DNA of 57,789 nt from CAZCQG01 sp964500775 (GTDB lineage: Bacteria; Campylobacterota; Campylobacteria; Campylobacterales; CAZCQG01): NCBI GenBank assembly GCA_964500775.1, contig CAZCQG010000011.1, positions 1 to 57,789 of the forward strand, given 5' to 3'. Shown piece by piece: positions 24,008 to 33,662 of the stretch (its first letter is position 1; each line of letters opens with the position of its first letter). Below the pieces are notes generated by a model. It was given only the letters and a program-made list of their open reading frames with translations. It ran no database searches and was not told the DNA's origin. A program made the position numbers and the translations under genes.

Positions 24008-24876
24008 AAGCAAAGAAATCATTAGGTAGAGGACTCGGTGCGATACTTGATGAGGTAGAGAGAGCTTACGACAACAACCTAGATGACGATTCTTATCTGA
24101 TATTAGAATTAGATATAAACTCAATAAAACCAAACCCCTTTCAGCCGAGAAAGACTTTTGACCAGTCGGCACTCAATGAACTTTCCGAATCGATAAAAAA
24201 ACACGGTCTCATACAGCCGATCATTGTTTTCGAAAAAGATGACGAGCATATTCTTATCGCGGGTGAGAGAAGACTCCGTGCTTCAAAAATTGCCGGTTTT
24301 GATACGATAAAAGCAATAGTTGCGGATGTGGATACGAGCAAGTTGCGCGAGTTGGCAATTATTGAAAATATTCAACGGGAAAATCTCAACCCTCTAGAAC
24401 TAGCCGAATCATACAAAGAGCTTATTGAAGATTACGGCATCACGCACGTAGAATTATCTGAGATGATGAGTAAGAGCAGAACGCAGATAACCAATACAAT
24501 GAGACTTTTGCAGCTTTCGGAATATGCAAAAAATGCTATTGCCGAAGGGAAGATTACTCAAGGGCACGCAAAGGTTCTTGTAGGGCTTGATGAAAAAGAG
24601 CAGAGGGTAGTCGTAGAATCGATAGTGGGTCAAAAATTAAGCGTCAGAGATGCGGAAAAAATTGCCCTCAACCTCAAAAAAGGGAATATGAGCATCAAGG
24701 AGAATATGCCAAAAAAGGTAATAAACAGATATACTCCGGCAAAAAAAGATGCAGAGGCTATTATTTCAACACTAAAAGAAAATAATATTGATGCAAAATT
24801 AGACAAAAATAGATTAATTATTGAGCTTAATTGTGACAAGGCAGTTGAGTACATAAAAAAAGTAGTCAATAAATAA
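24004..24876 (+). CDS. parB: Chromosome partitioning protein ParB (Spo0J)
   Basis: ParB binds parS and spreads on DNA as a CTP-dependent clamp. The 290-residue protein has the N-terminal ParA-stimulating basic segment (KKSLGRGLGAIL), the CTPase domain (NPFQPRKTFDQ, AGERRLRASK, ENIQRENLNPLE), a HTH domain (VELSEMMSKSRTQITNTMRL) and a C-terminal dimer domain. It overlaps parA by 4 nt. I saw no perfect parS palindrome close by. Confidence 0.97.
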   Translation: MKAKKSLGRGLGAILDEVERAYDNNLDDDSYLILELDINSIKPNPFQPRKTFDQSALNELSESIKKHGLIQPIIVFEKDDEHILIAGERRLRASKIAGFDTIKAIVADVDTSKLRELAIIENIQRENLNPLELAESYKELIEDYGITHVELSEMMSKSRTQITNTMRLLQLSEYAKNAIAEGKITQGHAKVLVGLDEKEQRVVVESIVGQKLSVRDAEKIALNLKKGNMSIKENMPKKVINRYTPAKKDAEAIISTLKENNIDAKLDKNRLIIELNCDKAVEYIKKVVNK

Positions 24877-24899
24877 GGAAGATTTTTGGGTGTGCGTGG

Positions 24900-24905
24900 T
24901 AAAAT
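24900..24905 (+). promoter_or_regulatory. -10 element of the atp operon
   Basis: TAAAAT lies 25 nt before the atpF' ATG in the only spacer (53 nt) of this region, with a T-rich stretch upstream and an AAGGAGAGG ribosome site downstream. This would give the ATP synthase genes a promoter separate from the parAB read-through. Confidence 0.45.
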
Positions 24906-24929
24906 TCGCCCAAATATTAAGGAGAGGTA

Positions 24930-25352
24930 ATGCTTGATATTAATCCGCTTTTGTTAGGGATAGTCTTTGTGACTTTTCTCGTTACATTGTTCCTATTAAA
25001 CAAATGGCTTTATCAGCCTTTGTTGACATATATGGACAACAGAGAGAGCTCAATTAAGAGTGATTTGATGAACATCAGATCGAATGCTGATGAGGTTTTG
25101 GGGCTAAAAAAAGAGGCTGAGAGAATTATTCACGAAGCAAAAAAAGAGGCTGCTAAAATTAAAGAGAAGGCACATTCCGATGCAAAAGAATCGGCAAGTG
25201 CTAAAGCAGAAGGGAAACGAGGCGAGTTAGAGTCGAAATACTCGAGCTTTATTAACGATTTGTCGACCGAAAAGCAAAATTTGAAAAATGCGCTTCTATC
25301 GCAAATGCCGCTATATAAAGAGAGCTTAAAAGCTAAGCTCAGTCAACTATAA
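24930..25352 (+). CDS. atpF': F0F1 ATP synthase subunit B' (peripheral stalk)
   Basis: This is one of two different b-type stalk subunits. The 140-residue protein has one N-terminal membrane helix (NPLLLGIVFVTFLVTLFLLN) and then a long charged coiled coil with a lysine- and glutamate-rich heptad pattern. The pairing b'-b is typical of Campylobacterota, cyanobacteria and alphaproteobacteria. It leads the operon b'-b-delta-alpha-gamma-beta-epsilon; subunits a and c are encoded elsewhere, as is usual in this phylum. Confidence 0.92.
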   Translation: MLDINPLLLGIVFVTFLVTLFLLNKWLYQPLLTYMDNRESSIKSDLMNIRSNADEVLGLKKEAERIIHEAKKEAAKIKEKAHSDAKESASAKAEGKRGELESKYSSFINDLSTEKQNLKNALLSQMPLYKESLKAKLSQL

Positions 25353-25361
25353 GGGACAAAC

Positions 25362-25874
25362 ATGGGTAAGATTTTAACGATACTTTTTACTTTATCATGT
25401 TTTGCTTTTGCAAATAGTGAAGCTAGCGGTAGTACTGATATAGTTGAGAGACTTATCAACTTTGCTATTTTTGCCGTTATCCTCTACTATCTTATCGCAG
25501 ACAAAGCAAAAGCTTTTTTCACCGGTAGAAAAAGAGAAATAGCAGACGAACTCGAAAAGGTGCAGGCGAAACTAAGAGAATCAAAAAAAGAGCGTGATGA
25601 CGCAGAGCAATCCCTTGAAAAATCAAAGAAGATTGCCGAAGACATCATAGCGACGGCGAAAAAAGAGGCGTATCTCATAGCTCAAAAGGTAGAAGAAGCA
25701 ACGAAGCATGAGATTGAAAATATGATTAAGCAATACGAAGACCTCGCTGAGTTGTTGAAGAAGAAAGCACAAAAAGAGATAACAAAAGAAGTACTTAGCG
25801 AACTTATGACGAGTGAAGCCGTATCTATCGATAAAAACGGATACAGCGACATCGTACTTAAAAGGGTTGCATAA
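25362..25874 (+). CDS. atpF: F0F1 ATP synthase subunit B
   Basis: This is the second stalk subunit. The 170-residue protein begins with a signal-like hydrophobic segment (MGKILTILFTLSCFAFANSE), which may be a cleaved leader, followed by the membrane helix (VERLINFAIFAVILYYLIADKAKAFF) and a long coiled coil. The N-terminal extension before the membrane helix is a feature I associate with Campylobacterota AtpF. It overlaps the atpH start by 1 nt. Confidence 0.93.
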   Translation: MGKILTILFTLSCFAFANSEASGSTDIVERLINFAIFAVILYYLIADKAKAFFTGRKREIADELEKVQAKLRESKKERDDAEQSLEKSKKIAEDIIATAKKEAYLIAQKVEEATKHEIENMIKQYEDLAELLKKKAQKEITKEVLSELMTSEAVSIDKNGYSDIVLKRVA

Positions 25875-26407
25875 TGAAAGAATTGATAGCCAAGAGATAT
25901 ATAAAGGCACTTTTCCAAGTAGCAAGTCAGAAAGAGATTGAGACATATCTGAAGACTTTGAATGAGATAAAAAATGCATTTTCGAGCGAGAAGTTTTTGG
26001 AAATCATAGAATCTCCTAGCTTGAGCGTCACACAAAAAGAGGGGTTTTTACTTTCGTTGGTTGATTCAAAAGCCGACAAGAAACTTGTGAATTTCTTGCG
26101 GATTTTGGCACAAAAAAACAGAATCGAATTAATACCTCAAGTATGCAGAGAGATTGAGAGCGAATTAGCAAGTGCAAACAAAAAATACAGCGGGTATGTT
26201 TTGTGCAATAGTAAACTTTCTAATGATGTTATGAGTGCACTTTCAAACGGCATAAGCAAGAAGGTAAATGCAGATATAAAACTAGAGCAAAAAAATAGTG
26301 ATATTGACGGTATTTTACTTCGAGTAGAAGATTTAGGAATTGAGGTCGGTTTCTCTAAAGAGAGACTAAAAAGTTCACTAACCGAACATATTTTAAAAGC
26401 AATTTAG
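25874..26407 (+). CDS. atpH: F0F1 ATP synthase subunit delta
   Basis: Subunit delta connects the peripheral stalk to the top of F1. The 177-residue protein has the N-terminal helical domain (IAKRYIKALFQVA) and the C-terminal signature region ending GIEVGFSKERLKSSLTEHILKAI (landmark RLKSSLTEH, LKAI). It starts in the last base of the atpF stop (TAATG) and precedes atpA by 19 nt. Confidence 0.95.
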   Translation: MKELIAKRYIKALFQVASQKEIETYLKTLNEIKNAFSSEKFLEIIESPSLSVTQKEGFLLSLVDSKADKKLVNFLRILAQKNRIELIPQVCREIESELASANKKYSGYVLCNSKLSNDVMSALSNGISKKVNADIKLEQKNSDIDGILLRVEDLGIEVGFSKERLKSSLTEHILKAI

Positions 26408-26426
26408 TACATCAAAAGGAGATTGT

Positions 26427-27944
26427 GTGGTAGCTAAGATGCAAGCTGACGAGATTAGCTCTATCATCAAAGAGAGAATAGAGAGTTTTGAACTTAACAT
26501 TGACGTTAACGAAACAGGAAAGGTAACAACTTTTGCTGACGGAGTGGCAAAGGTACACGGTCTTAAGAATGTAATGTCTTATGAGATGGTGGAGTTTGAG
26601 ACGGGTGAAAAAGGTTTGGCTGCAAACCTTGAAGAGAGCGGTGTAGGTGTCGTTGTTTTGGGTGACGCTAAAGGGATTGGCGAAGGGACGAGCGTAAAAA
26701 GACTCGGTGCACTTTTGAGAGTGCCCGTAGGCGATGCGCTTATCGGAAGAGTTGTGAATCCTTTAGGTGATCCTATTGACGGTAAAGGTACTATTGACGC
26801 AAGCGAAACAAGATTCATCGAAGAGAAAGCTCCGGGAATCATGGCGAGAAAATCGGTTCATGAGCCTTTGCAAACGGGTATCAAAGCGATTGATGCACTT
26901 GTACCGATCGGTAGAGGGCAAAGAGAGCTAATCATCGGTGATAGACAAACGGGTAAAACAACCGTTGCAATTGATACAATCATCAACCAAAAAGGGCAAG
27001 ATGTAGTTTGTATCTATGTTGCAGTAGGTCAAAAACAATCAACTGTTGCGCAAGTCGTAAGAAAACTTGAAGAGCACGGTGCGATGGACTATACGATAGT
27101 CGTAAATGCTGCTGCTTCTGATTCAGCTGCATTGCAATTCCTTGCTCCTTATGCGGGTGTAACGATGGGCGAATATTTCAGAGACAATGCAAGACACGCC
27201 CTTATCATCTATGATGATCTTTCAAAGCACGCGGTGGCGTATAGAGAAATATCACTTATCCTTAGAAGACCTCCGGGCAGGGAAGCTTTCCCCGGCGACG
27301 TTTTCTATCTCCACTCAAGACTTCTTGAGAGAGCGGCAAAATTGAGCGATGATAAAGGTGCCGGTTCATTAACTGCTCTTCCAATTGTTGAGACACAAGC
27401 AGGTGACGTATCTGCATATATCCCGACAAACGTAATTTCAATTACCGATGGTCAAATATTCTTGGAATCAGACCTTTTCAACTCAGGTATCAGACCTGCG
27501 ATTAACGTAGGTATCTCTGTTTCTAGGGTTGGTGGTTCTGCACAGATAAAAGCTACGAAACAAGTTGCAGGTACGCTTAGACTTGACCTTGCGCAATATA
27601 GAGAACTCCAAGCGTTTGCACAATTCGCAAGCGATCTTGATGAAGCTTCAAGAGCGCAGCTTGAAAGAGGTCAGAGAATGGTTGAAGTGCTAAAACAACC
27701 GCCATATTCTCCACTTCCTATCGAAAAGCAAGTCGCAGTAATATTTGCAGGTGCAAAAGGGTATTTGGATGATATTAGCGCAGGTTCGGTAACTAGATTT
27801 GAAGCTGAGCTTTATCCGTTTATCGAAGCAAAATATCCTGAGATTCTTGAAGACATTAGAAGCAAAAAACAACTTGATAAAGAGTTGGAAGAAAAACTAC
27901 ATAAAGCGTTGCAAGAGTTTAAGACGGTATTTGTGGTCCAATAA
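26427..27944 (+). CDS. atpA: F0F1 ATP synthase subunit alpha
   Basis: This is the non-catalytic nucleotide-binding F1 subunit. The 505-residue protein has the P-loop GDRQTGKT at 171-178 and the alpha-specific segments PIGRGQRELIIGD and LLRRPPGREAFPGD. I use the GTG at 26427 (MVAKMQADEIS) because AAAGGAG lies 5 nt upstream, whereas the ATG at 26439 would be 17 nt away; this also matches the usual MAAKLQADEIS-like start. Confidence 0.97.
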   Translation: MVAKMQADEISSIIKERIESFELNIDVNETGKVTTFADGVAKVHGLKNVMSYEMVEFETGEKGLAANLEESGVGVVVLGDAKGIGEGTSVKRLGALLRVPVGDALIGRVVNPLGDPIDGKGTIDASETRFIEEKAPGIMARKSVHEPLQTGIKAIDALVPIGRGQRELIIGDRQTGKTTVAIDTIINQKGQDVVCIYVAVGQKQSTVAQVVRKLEEHGAMDYTIVVNAAASDSAALQFLAPYAGVTMGEYFRDNARHALIIYDDLSKHAVAYREISLILRRPPGREAFPGDVFYLHSRLLERAAKLSDDKGAGSLTALPIVETQAGDVSAYIPTNVISITDGQIFLESDLFNSGIRPAINVGISVSRVGGSAQIKATKQVAGTLRLDLAQYRELQAFAQFASDLDEASRAQLERGQRMVEVLKQPPYSPLPIEKQVAVIFAGAKGYLDDISAGSVTRFEAELYPFIEAKYPEILEDIRSKKQLDKELEEKLHKALQEFKTVFVVQ

Positions 27945-27953
27945 GGATAGCTT

Positions 27954-28844
27954 ATGGCAAACTTAAAAGATATAAAAAGAAAGATTAAGTCGGTTCAGAA
28001 CACGCAAAAAACTACGCGTGCTATGAAACTCGTATCTACCTCCAAGCTAAGAAAAGCAGAAGAGATGGCTCGGAGATCAAAAAACTTCGCTAGCAAAATT
28101 AACGAAGTAATGTCCGAGATAAGATACAAAGTCGAAAAATATAGAATCGGCGGACTTGACAGCAAGTTTTTCTCTTTTGAAGAGAGACAAATTAATATGG
28201 TGGACATAGTTTTCGTCACTGCCGATAAGGGTTTGTGCGGCGGTTTTAATATGGCAACGATTAAAGCCGTTAGAAAACTTATGGAAGACTATAAAAAGCA
28301 AAATATAAAAGTCCGCTTACGTGCCGTCGGGAAAAAAGGTATAGCGTATTTTAAGTTTAACGATATTGAACTTTTAGACAGTGTCGATAGTCTTAGCTCG
28401 GCCCCTGATTATAAATTGGGTGCAGAGTTTATAAAAAAGGCTACAGAAGATTACCTAAACGGTTTAACCGACAAGGTGATTGTCGTGCATAACGGCTTTA
28501 AGAATATGATATCTCAACAGTTAAACGTTAGAGACTTATTGCCTATAGACACGACATCGTGCAATATCGATTCTTCGCTTTCGCTTATGGAAGTGGAGCC
28601 GGAAGAAGATGATTCTTCGGTTTTGGATGAGTTGGCACAAAAATATGTTGAATACGGTATGTATTATTCATTGATTGACTCACTTGCAGCTGAACACAGT
28701 GCAAGGATGCAGGCTATGGATAATGCAACGAATAACGCAAAAGAATTGGCGAGAAGTTTAACTATCAAATATAACAAAGCTAGACAAGAAGCAATTACAA
28801 CCGAGTTGGTAGAGATAAATACCGGCGTCGAGTCAATGAAATAA
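27954..28844 (+). CDS. atpG: F0F1 ATP synthase subunit gamma
   Basis: This is the rotor shaft of F1. The 296-residue protein has the two terminal coiled-coil helices (MANLKDIKRKIKSVQNTQKT; ATNNAKELARSLTIKYNKAR) and the central Rossmann-like domain with TADKGLCGGFN. The C-terminal signature reads KARQEAITTELVEI. It sits between alpha and beta with spacers of 9 and 12 nt. Confidence 0.97.
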   Translation: MANLKDIKRKIKSVQNTQKTTRAMKLVSTSKLRKAEEMARRSKNFASKINEVMSEIRYKVEKYRIGGLDSKFFSFEERQINMVDIVFVTADKGLCGGFNMATIKAVRKLMEDYKKQNIKVRLRAVGKKGIAYFKFNDIELLDSVDSLSSAPDYKLGAEFIKKATEDYLNGLTDKVIVVHNGFKNMISQQLNVRDLLPIDTTSCNIDSSLSLMEVEPEEDDSSVLDELAQKYVEYGMYYSLIDSLAAEHSARMQAMDNATNNAKELARSLTIKYNKARQEAITTELVEINTGVESMK

Positions 28845-28856
28845 AGGAGTATCTAA

Positions 28857-30260
28857 ATGGAAGGTAAGATTGCACAGGTAATGGGACCTGTCGTTGACGT
28901 AGATTTTGAAAATTATTTACCCAAAATAAACGAAGCCCTTGACGTTAAATACGAAATAGGTGGAGAAAAGAAGAATCTTGTTTTAGAAGTTGCTGCACAC
29001 GTTGGTGACAATAGAGTAAGGGCAATTGCAATGGACATGACCGAAGGTCTTATGAGAGGTCTTACGGTTAAAGCTAGGGGTGATGCGATACAAGTTCCCG
29101 TCGGCGAAGAGGTTCTCGGTAGAATCTTTAACGTAATCGGTGATGTTATCGACGAGGGTGCTCCCGTAACAACAAAAGAGAAGTGGTCAATCCATAGAGA
29201 CGCTCCGAGCTTTGAAGATCAGTCTACAAAAACAGAGATGTTTGAGACAGGTATCAAAGTCGTTGACTTGCTTGCTCCGTATTCAAAAGGCGGTAAAGTC
29301 GGACTATTCGGCGGTGCTGGCGTCGGTAAGACCGTTATTATTATGGAGCTTATCCATAACGTTGCGTATAAACACTCAGGCTACTCCGTATTCGCGGGTG
29401 TGGGTGAGAGAACAAGAGAAGGAAACGACCTTTATCATGAAATGAAAGAGGGTGGCGTTTTGGATAAAGTTGCCCTATGCTACGGTCAAATGAACGAACC
29501 ACCGGGCGCAAGAAACAGAATCGCTTTTACAGGTCTTACGATGGCTGAATATTTTAGAGATGAAAAAGGGCTTGATGTTCTTATGTTCATCGATAACATC
29601 TTTAGATACGCACAATCAGGTGCAGAGATGTCGGCACTTCTTGGTAGGATTCCTTCAGCGGTTGGGTACCAACCTACGCTTGCGCGTGAAATGGGCTCTT
29701 TGCAAGAGAGAATTACGTCTACCAAAAAAGGTTCTATTACGTCCGTTCAAGCGGTTTATGTACCTGCAGATGACTTGACCGACCCTGCTCCGGCATCTGT
29801 TTTTGCCCACTTGGATGCGACAACCGTTCTTTCAAGAAAGATAGCCGAAAAAGGTATTTATCCTGCGGTAGACCCGCTCGATTCTACTTCGAGAATCCTT
29901 GACCCGCAAGTGGTAGGTGAAGATCATTATAAAGTCGCTACAGGCGTACAAATGGTACTTCAAAAATATAAAGATTTGCAAGATATTATCGCGATTCTCG
30001 GTATGGATGAACTCTCTGAAGAGGATAAACTTACCGTTGATAGAGCGAGAAAAATTGAAAAATTCCTTTCACAACCTTTCTTCGTTGCGGAAGTGTTTAC
30101 CGGCAGTCCCGGGAAATACGTTACGTTGCAAGAGACACTTGACGGCTTTAAAGGAATCCTAGACGGCAAATATGACGATCTACCGGAAGGTGCGTTTTAT
30201 ATGGTCGGCGGAATAGATGAGGCGATAGAGAAAGCAGAGAAGCTCAAGAGTAAATCTTAA
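28857..30260 (+). CDS. atpD: F0F1 ATP synthase subunit beta
   Basis: This is the catalytic F1 subunit. The 467-residue protein carries the P-loop GGAGVGKT (152-159), the catalytic glutamate in GVGERTREGNDLYHEM, the DELSEED lever (as MDELSEEDKL) and the ALLGRIPSAVGYQPTLA segment. Length is normal. An AAGGAG lies before the ATG. Confidence 0.98.
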   Translation: MEGKIAQVMGPVVDVDFENYLPKINEALDVKYEIGGEKKNLVLEVAAHVGDNRVRAIAMDMTEGLMRGLTVKARGDAIQVPVGEEVLGRIFNVIGDVIDEGAPVTTKEKWSIHRDAPSFEDQSTKTEMFETGIKVVDLLAPYSKGGKVGLFGGAGVGKTVIIMELIHNVAYKHSGYSVFAGVGERTREGNDLYHEMKEGGVLDKVALCYGQMNEPPGARNRIAFTGLTMAEYFRDEKGLDVLMFIDNIFRYAQSGAEMSALLGRIPSAVGYQPTLAREMGSLQERITSTKKGSITSVQAVYVPADDLTDPAPASVFAHLDATTVLSRKIAEKGIYPAVDPLDSTSRILDPQVVGEDHYKVATGVQMVLQKYKDLQDIIAILGMDELSEEDKLTVDRARKIEKFLSQPFFVAEVFTGSPGKYVTLQETLDGFKGILDGKYDDLPEGAFYMVGGIDEAIEKAEKLKSKS

Positions 30261-30274
30261 TAACGGAGACCTTT

Positions 30275-30664
30275 ATGGATAAACTACATTTAACAATCGT
30301 AACTCCGCTAGGTAAGATATACGACGGTAATGTAGATATGGTCACCTTGCCTGGAAGCGAGGGGGAGTTTGGTGTCCTGCCCGGACATGCGGATACCGTA
30401 TCTACTTTAATACCGGGTGTTATTGAGCTTACGAAAGAAAACGGCGCGGAAGTAGTTGCCGTTGACTGGGGCTATGCAAAAGTGAATGAAATGAGCGTCG
30501 ACGTTCTTGCCGATGGTGCCGTTTATATAAAAGGCGACACTGAAGGTGAATTGGCCGAAGCTATTTCAAGTGCAAAAGATATGCTTGAGAGGGCTAAAGA
30601 TAGCAATATCGTCATATCTTCTGTTATGGCAAAAATCGAACAAGCAGGAAAAAAATACCTTTGA
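30275..30664 (+). CDS. atpC: F0F1 ATP synthase subunit epsilon
   Basis: Epsilon is part of the rotor foot and can inhibit ATP hydrolysis. The 129-residue protein has the N-terminal beta-sandwich (LTIVTPLGKIYDGNVDMV, PGSEGEFGVLPGHA) and a short helical C-terminus. It closes the ATP synthase set; the TolQ-like gene begins immediately after its stop, so the Tol genes may be read from the same transcript. Confidence 0.96.
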   Translation: MDKLHLTIVTPLGKIYDGNVDMVTLPGSEGEFGVLPGHADTVSTLIPGVIELTKENGAEVVAVDWGYAKVNEMSVDVLADGAVYIKGDTEGELAEAISSAKDMLERAKDSNIVISSVMAKIEQAGKKYL

Positions 30665-30666
30665 GT

Positions 30667-31275
30667 ATGATTGATTGGCTACTTGACTACTTACGGTCAA
30701 GTAGCTACATAACTACCTTGGTCATTGTGTGGCTTTCGTTTTATTTCTTAGCTACATTTTGGTCGTTTTTTTATAAATACATCTCAATTAATGCACAATT
30801 AAACCTTGAAAAACAATCCCTTGAAACACTGATGATGGGTGGCAATGCCTTAAACTCATCCTCCGCACTCTATAAATGTTTTAACAAAAATAGAAAAATT
30901 ACCGAAAATCTTTTAAGTATTTGCGTCAGCAAAGCCATTAAAGATGCCACTTCAGGTTTGACATTTTTATCAATAGTGGCTTCAACCGCCCCTTTTATTG
31001 GACTTTTCGGCACGGTGGTTTCAATCTTGGAGTCATTTTCTACACTCGGTGCTACTTCGAAGGCGTCACTTGACGTGATAGCTCCCGTAATATCAGAAGC
31101 ACTTGTTGCTACTGCTGCGGGTATAATGGTAGCAATACCTGCATATTCATTTCATTTGTTGCTAAAAAGAAAAGCTTTTGAGTTAGATTCGTATCTTAAG
31201 ATAATTACGAGCCTTATTTTGGAGCGCACAGAAAAACAAAAAAAAGAGGGCGTGTCCACAGATACGGAAAATTAG
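30667..31275 (+). CDS. tolQ: TolQ/ExbB family proton channel protein
   Basis: This inner-membrane motor subunit uses the proton gradient to energise the Tol-Pal envelope system. The ~202-residue protein has three membrane segments; the family core is visible as LSIVASTAPFIGLFGTVVSIL (landmark APFIGLFGTV) and LVATAAGIMVAIPAY. A TTG at 30661 overlapping the atpC stop is a possible alternative start; I prefer the ATG at 30667. Neighbouring tolR-, tolB- and pal-like genes support a Tol rather than a TonB role, though Campylobacter homologues are often called exbB. Confidence 0.88.
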   Translation: MIDWLLDYLRSSSYITTLVIVWLSFYFLATFWSFFYKYISINAQLNLEKQSLETLMMGGNALNSSSALYKCFNKNRKITENLLSICVSKAIKDATSGLTFLSIVASTAPFIGLFGTVVSILESFSTLGATSKASLDVIAPVISEALVATAAGIMVAIPAYSFHLLLKRKAFELDSYLKIITSLILERTEKQKKEGVSTDTEN

Positions 31276-31674
31276 ATGCAAGAGCATTTTAACTGGAACG
31301 AAACCCCTGACCTAAATATCACACCGCTTGTCGATATTATGCTCGTATTACTCGCGATTCTGATGGTGACTACACCTACACTTGTATATGAAGAGGAGAT
31401 AAATCTCCCGCAAGGTTCTGCTAAAGTCACTAAAGCCGATGATGTTAAAATTGAAATTCGAGTGGATATTGCGAAAAAAGTCTATATAAAAGACGATGTT
31501 TTTAACTACAAAGAGTTCGTCGAAAACTTCTCGCTACTTACCGACAATTACGACAAAAAGTCTGCAGTGTACATAAGAGCGGACAAAAATTTAAAATACG
31601 ATGATGTTATTTATATTCTAAAAAGTGTAAAACAAGCAGGTTTTTTTAGGGTTTCACTTGTTACTGAAGGGTAA
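31276..31674 (+). CDS. tolR: TolR/ExbD family protein
   Basis: This is the partner of TolQ. The 132-residue protein has a short cytoplasmic N-terminus, one membrane helix with the conserved protonatable aspartate (LNITPLVDIMLVLLAILMV; D in PLVDIMLV) and a periplasmic domain ending KQAGFFRVSLVTEG. It follows tolQ with no spacer and overlaps the next gene by 17 nt. Confidence 0.92.
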   Translation: MQEHFNWNETPDLNITPLVDIMLVLLAILMVTTPTLVYEEEINLPQGSAKVTKADDVKIEIRVDIAKKVYIKDDVFNYKEFVENFSLLTDNYDKKSAVYIRADKNLKYDDVIYILKSVKQAGFFRVSLVTEG

Positions 31675-32410
31675 TAAAACACTATTCATTTTCAGTGGCT
31701 TGTCCTCTTTCGGAATATATATTCTTCTTATCCTTTTTCTTTTTTACAAGCTTATTTTGAGCGAAAAGCAAGCCACAAAATTTTCTAAAAAAAACGAAAC
31801 TCTTTTTGAGATCACAATGGTGGAGATCCCGAACGTCAAAGAGAATAAAAAAACAGAAAAGCAGCCCACGGAAGTAAAAATAGAAAAGGAGATTTCAGAA
31901 GAATCTGCCTCTAGAACCCCCAAGCAAGGGCTTAGCATCAGCGAGCTATTTTCAAAAGTAGATGCTCCGATTCCGATTGAAAAAAAAATTATTGAGTATG
32001 AGAGTAATGACGATGAACTCGCAAAAAGAAAAAAAAGTATTAGAGAGAAGCAAAAATTAGCTCCCGATTCGAGTGTGCCCAATATCTCAAAAAGTACAAG
32101 CTATAAAGAGAATATTGCTTTAGATTTAAGCGAGGGAGAGTATGACGAGTACTACTCAAAGGTACACGAACTCCTCTCTTCACATTGGAATCCTTCCGAG
32201 CAATACATAGGTTTTGAATCTAAAGTCTCGGTAACTATTGATAATTTAGGCAATTTTGACTATAAAATCACTTCCGGTTCGGGAAATAGCGAATTTGATG
32301 ATATGCTTAAGGCTTATTTGGAAAGTCTCAAGCAGGTGGGGTTTCCCCCTTATGAAAAAGGAAAAGAAACTATCATAGAGGTTAGTTTTAAAACAAAAGG
32401 CGAAAGATGA
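31658..32410 (+). CDS. TolA/TonB-like energy-transducing protein
   Basis: The 250-residue protein has one N-terminal membrane helix (LFIFSGLSSFGIYILLILFL), a charged periplasmic linker of ~130 residues rich in Lys and Glu, and a C-terminal domain of TonB/TolA type (KVSVTIDNLGNFDYKITSGSGN, then FDDMLKAYLESLKQVGFPP). By position between tolR and tolB it should act as TolA, linking TolQR to Pal/TolB. Start is TTG inside the tolR end; no ATG is present before the membrane helix. The end overlaps tolB by 4 nt. Confidence 0.83.
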   Translation: MLLKGNKTLFIFSGLSSFGIYILLILFLFYKLILSEKQATKFSKKNETLFEITMVEIPNVKENKKTEKQPTEVKIEKEISEESASRTPKQGLSISELFSKVDAPIPIEKKIIEYESNDDELAKRKKSIREKQKLAPDSSVPNISKSTSYKENIALDLSEGEYDEYYSKVHELLSSHWNPSEQYIGFESKVSVTIDNLGNFDYKITSGSGNSEFDDMLKAYLESLKQVGFPPYEKGKETIIEVSFKTKGER

Positions 32411-33660
32411 TGCGATTTATAACATTGTTGGTTTTTTTGGTACATACGGCTTTTGGCGTTGATGCCACGTTAGAGGTGATAAAAAGTCTCAAAAACGTAC
32501 CAAGTATAGAGATAGAGGATAGCTCGGCGACACAAGGTGACCTTTCTGCGAAAGTGATAAAAATGTTGGAGGCAGACCTCAAAGTGACCGGTCACTTCAA
32601 GGTCAAACAAGGGATGAATTCCATTTTTGAAAACGACATAGACTATGTCGGCTATCTCAAGCGCGGCACGGATTTGGTCTTAAAAGTCAAAAGCTATACC
32701 GAGTACAACAATGTTGTATCGGAAATAAAGATTTATGACGTAAATCTTAATAGAGTGGTCTTTAGAAAATCGTATACGGTAGGAAAAATCGAACGCTATC
32801 CGTTTTTGTCCCATAAAATCACAATCGATGCGAATGACTACATAAAAGCACCTAGTGTGGCTTGGATGAACAAGTTTGTTATATTTTCAAGGTATTTATC
32901 ACCCAGCGAATCAGAGATTCTTATTTCTGACTATACCCTGACCTTTACACAGGTCGTTGCCAAGAACGGCTTAAACATATTCCCAAAATGGGCGGACGAT
33001 AAACAGGAAGAATTTTACTTCACCAAATACAACAAGAAGCCCACACTCTATAAACAAAACATTTATACGGGCGAGAGAGTGAGAATCACCGAAAGCGAGG
33101 GTATGCTTGCTTGCTCTGATGTAAGCGATGACGGGAGATATTTGCTTTTAACTATGGCACCCCAAGATCAAGCCGACATTTACAGATACGATACGGTAAC
33201 AAAAAATTTGAAACAGATTACCAAGTACAAAGGAATCGATGTAAGCGGTCAATTTTCCGAAGACGGAAATATCATATTTGTTTCCGATAGGCTAGGGTAT
33301 CCGAATATCTTTCTAAAAAAGGGAGATTCCGATGCGGTGGAGCGGGTCGTGTATCACGGTAAAAATAACAATGCGTGTTCTGCATACAAAGAGTATGTGG
33401 TATATACAAGCAGGGAAACCGATAGTGAGTTTGCCACCAATACCTTTAACCTCTTTTTGGTTTCCACCAAAAGTGACTATATCCGTCGTTTAACCGCAAG
33501 TGGAGAGAACCAGTTTCCAAAGTTCTCCGAGGACGGAGAGACGATACTTCATATCAAACACAATAAGAATCAAAGTGCACTTGGAATTATAAGATTAAAC
33601 TATAATAAAAGTTTTCTATTCCCCTTAAATGCGGGAAAGATACAATCTATTGATTGGTGA
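32407..33660 (+). CDS. tolB: Tol-Pal system protein TolB
   Basis: TolB is a periplasmic beta-propeller that binds Pal and outer-membrane partners. The 417-residue protein has a signal peptide (MMRFITLLVFLVHTAFG), the N-terminal alpha/beta domain, and WD40-like TolB repeats such as DVSGQFSEDGNIIFVSDRLGYPNI (landmark FVSDRLGYPNIF) and FPKFSEDGETILHI. Two ATGs (32407 and 32410) are in frame and equivalent. It is followed by a 67-nt spacer with its own promoter for pal. Confidence 0.94.
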   Translation: MMRFITLLVFLVHTAFGVDATLEVIKSLKNVPSIEIEDSSATQGDLSAKVIKMLEADLKVTGHFKVKQGMNSIFENDIDYVGYLKRGTDLVLKVKSYTEYNNVVSEIKIYDVNLNRVVFRKSYTVGKIERYPFLSHKITIDANDYIKAPSVAWMNKFVIFSRYLSPSESEILISDYTLTFTQVVAKNGLNIFPKWADDKQEEFYFTKYNKKPTLYKQNIYTGERVRITESEGMLACSDVSDDGRYLLLTMAPQDQADIYRYDTVTKNLKQITKYKGIDVSGQFSEDGNIIFVSDRLGYPNIFLKKGDSDAVERVVYHGKNNNACSAYKEYVVYTSRETDSEFATNTFNLFLVSTKSDYIRRLTASGENQFPKFSEDGETILHIKHNKNQSALGIIRLNYNKSFLFPLNAGKIQSIDW

Positions 33661-33662
33661 AA

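Noticed and set aside
23219..24930. A parS site near parAB
   Set aside because: I found no GTTTCAC/GTGAAAC-like or GTTCCACGTGGAAC-like palindrome in or near parAB; parS is probably outside the window.
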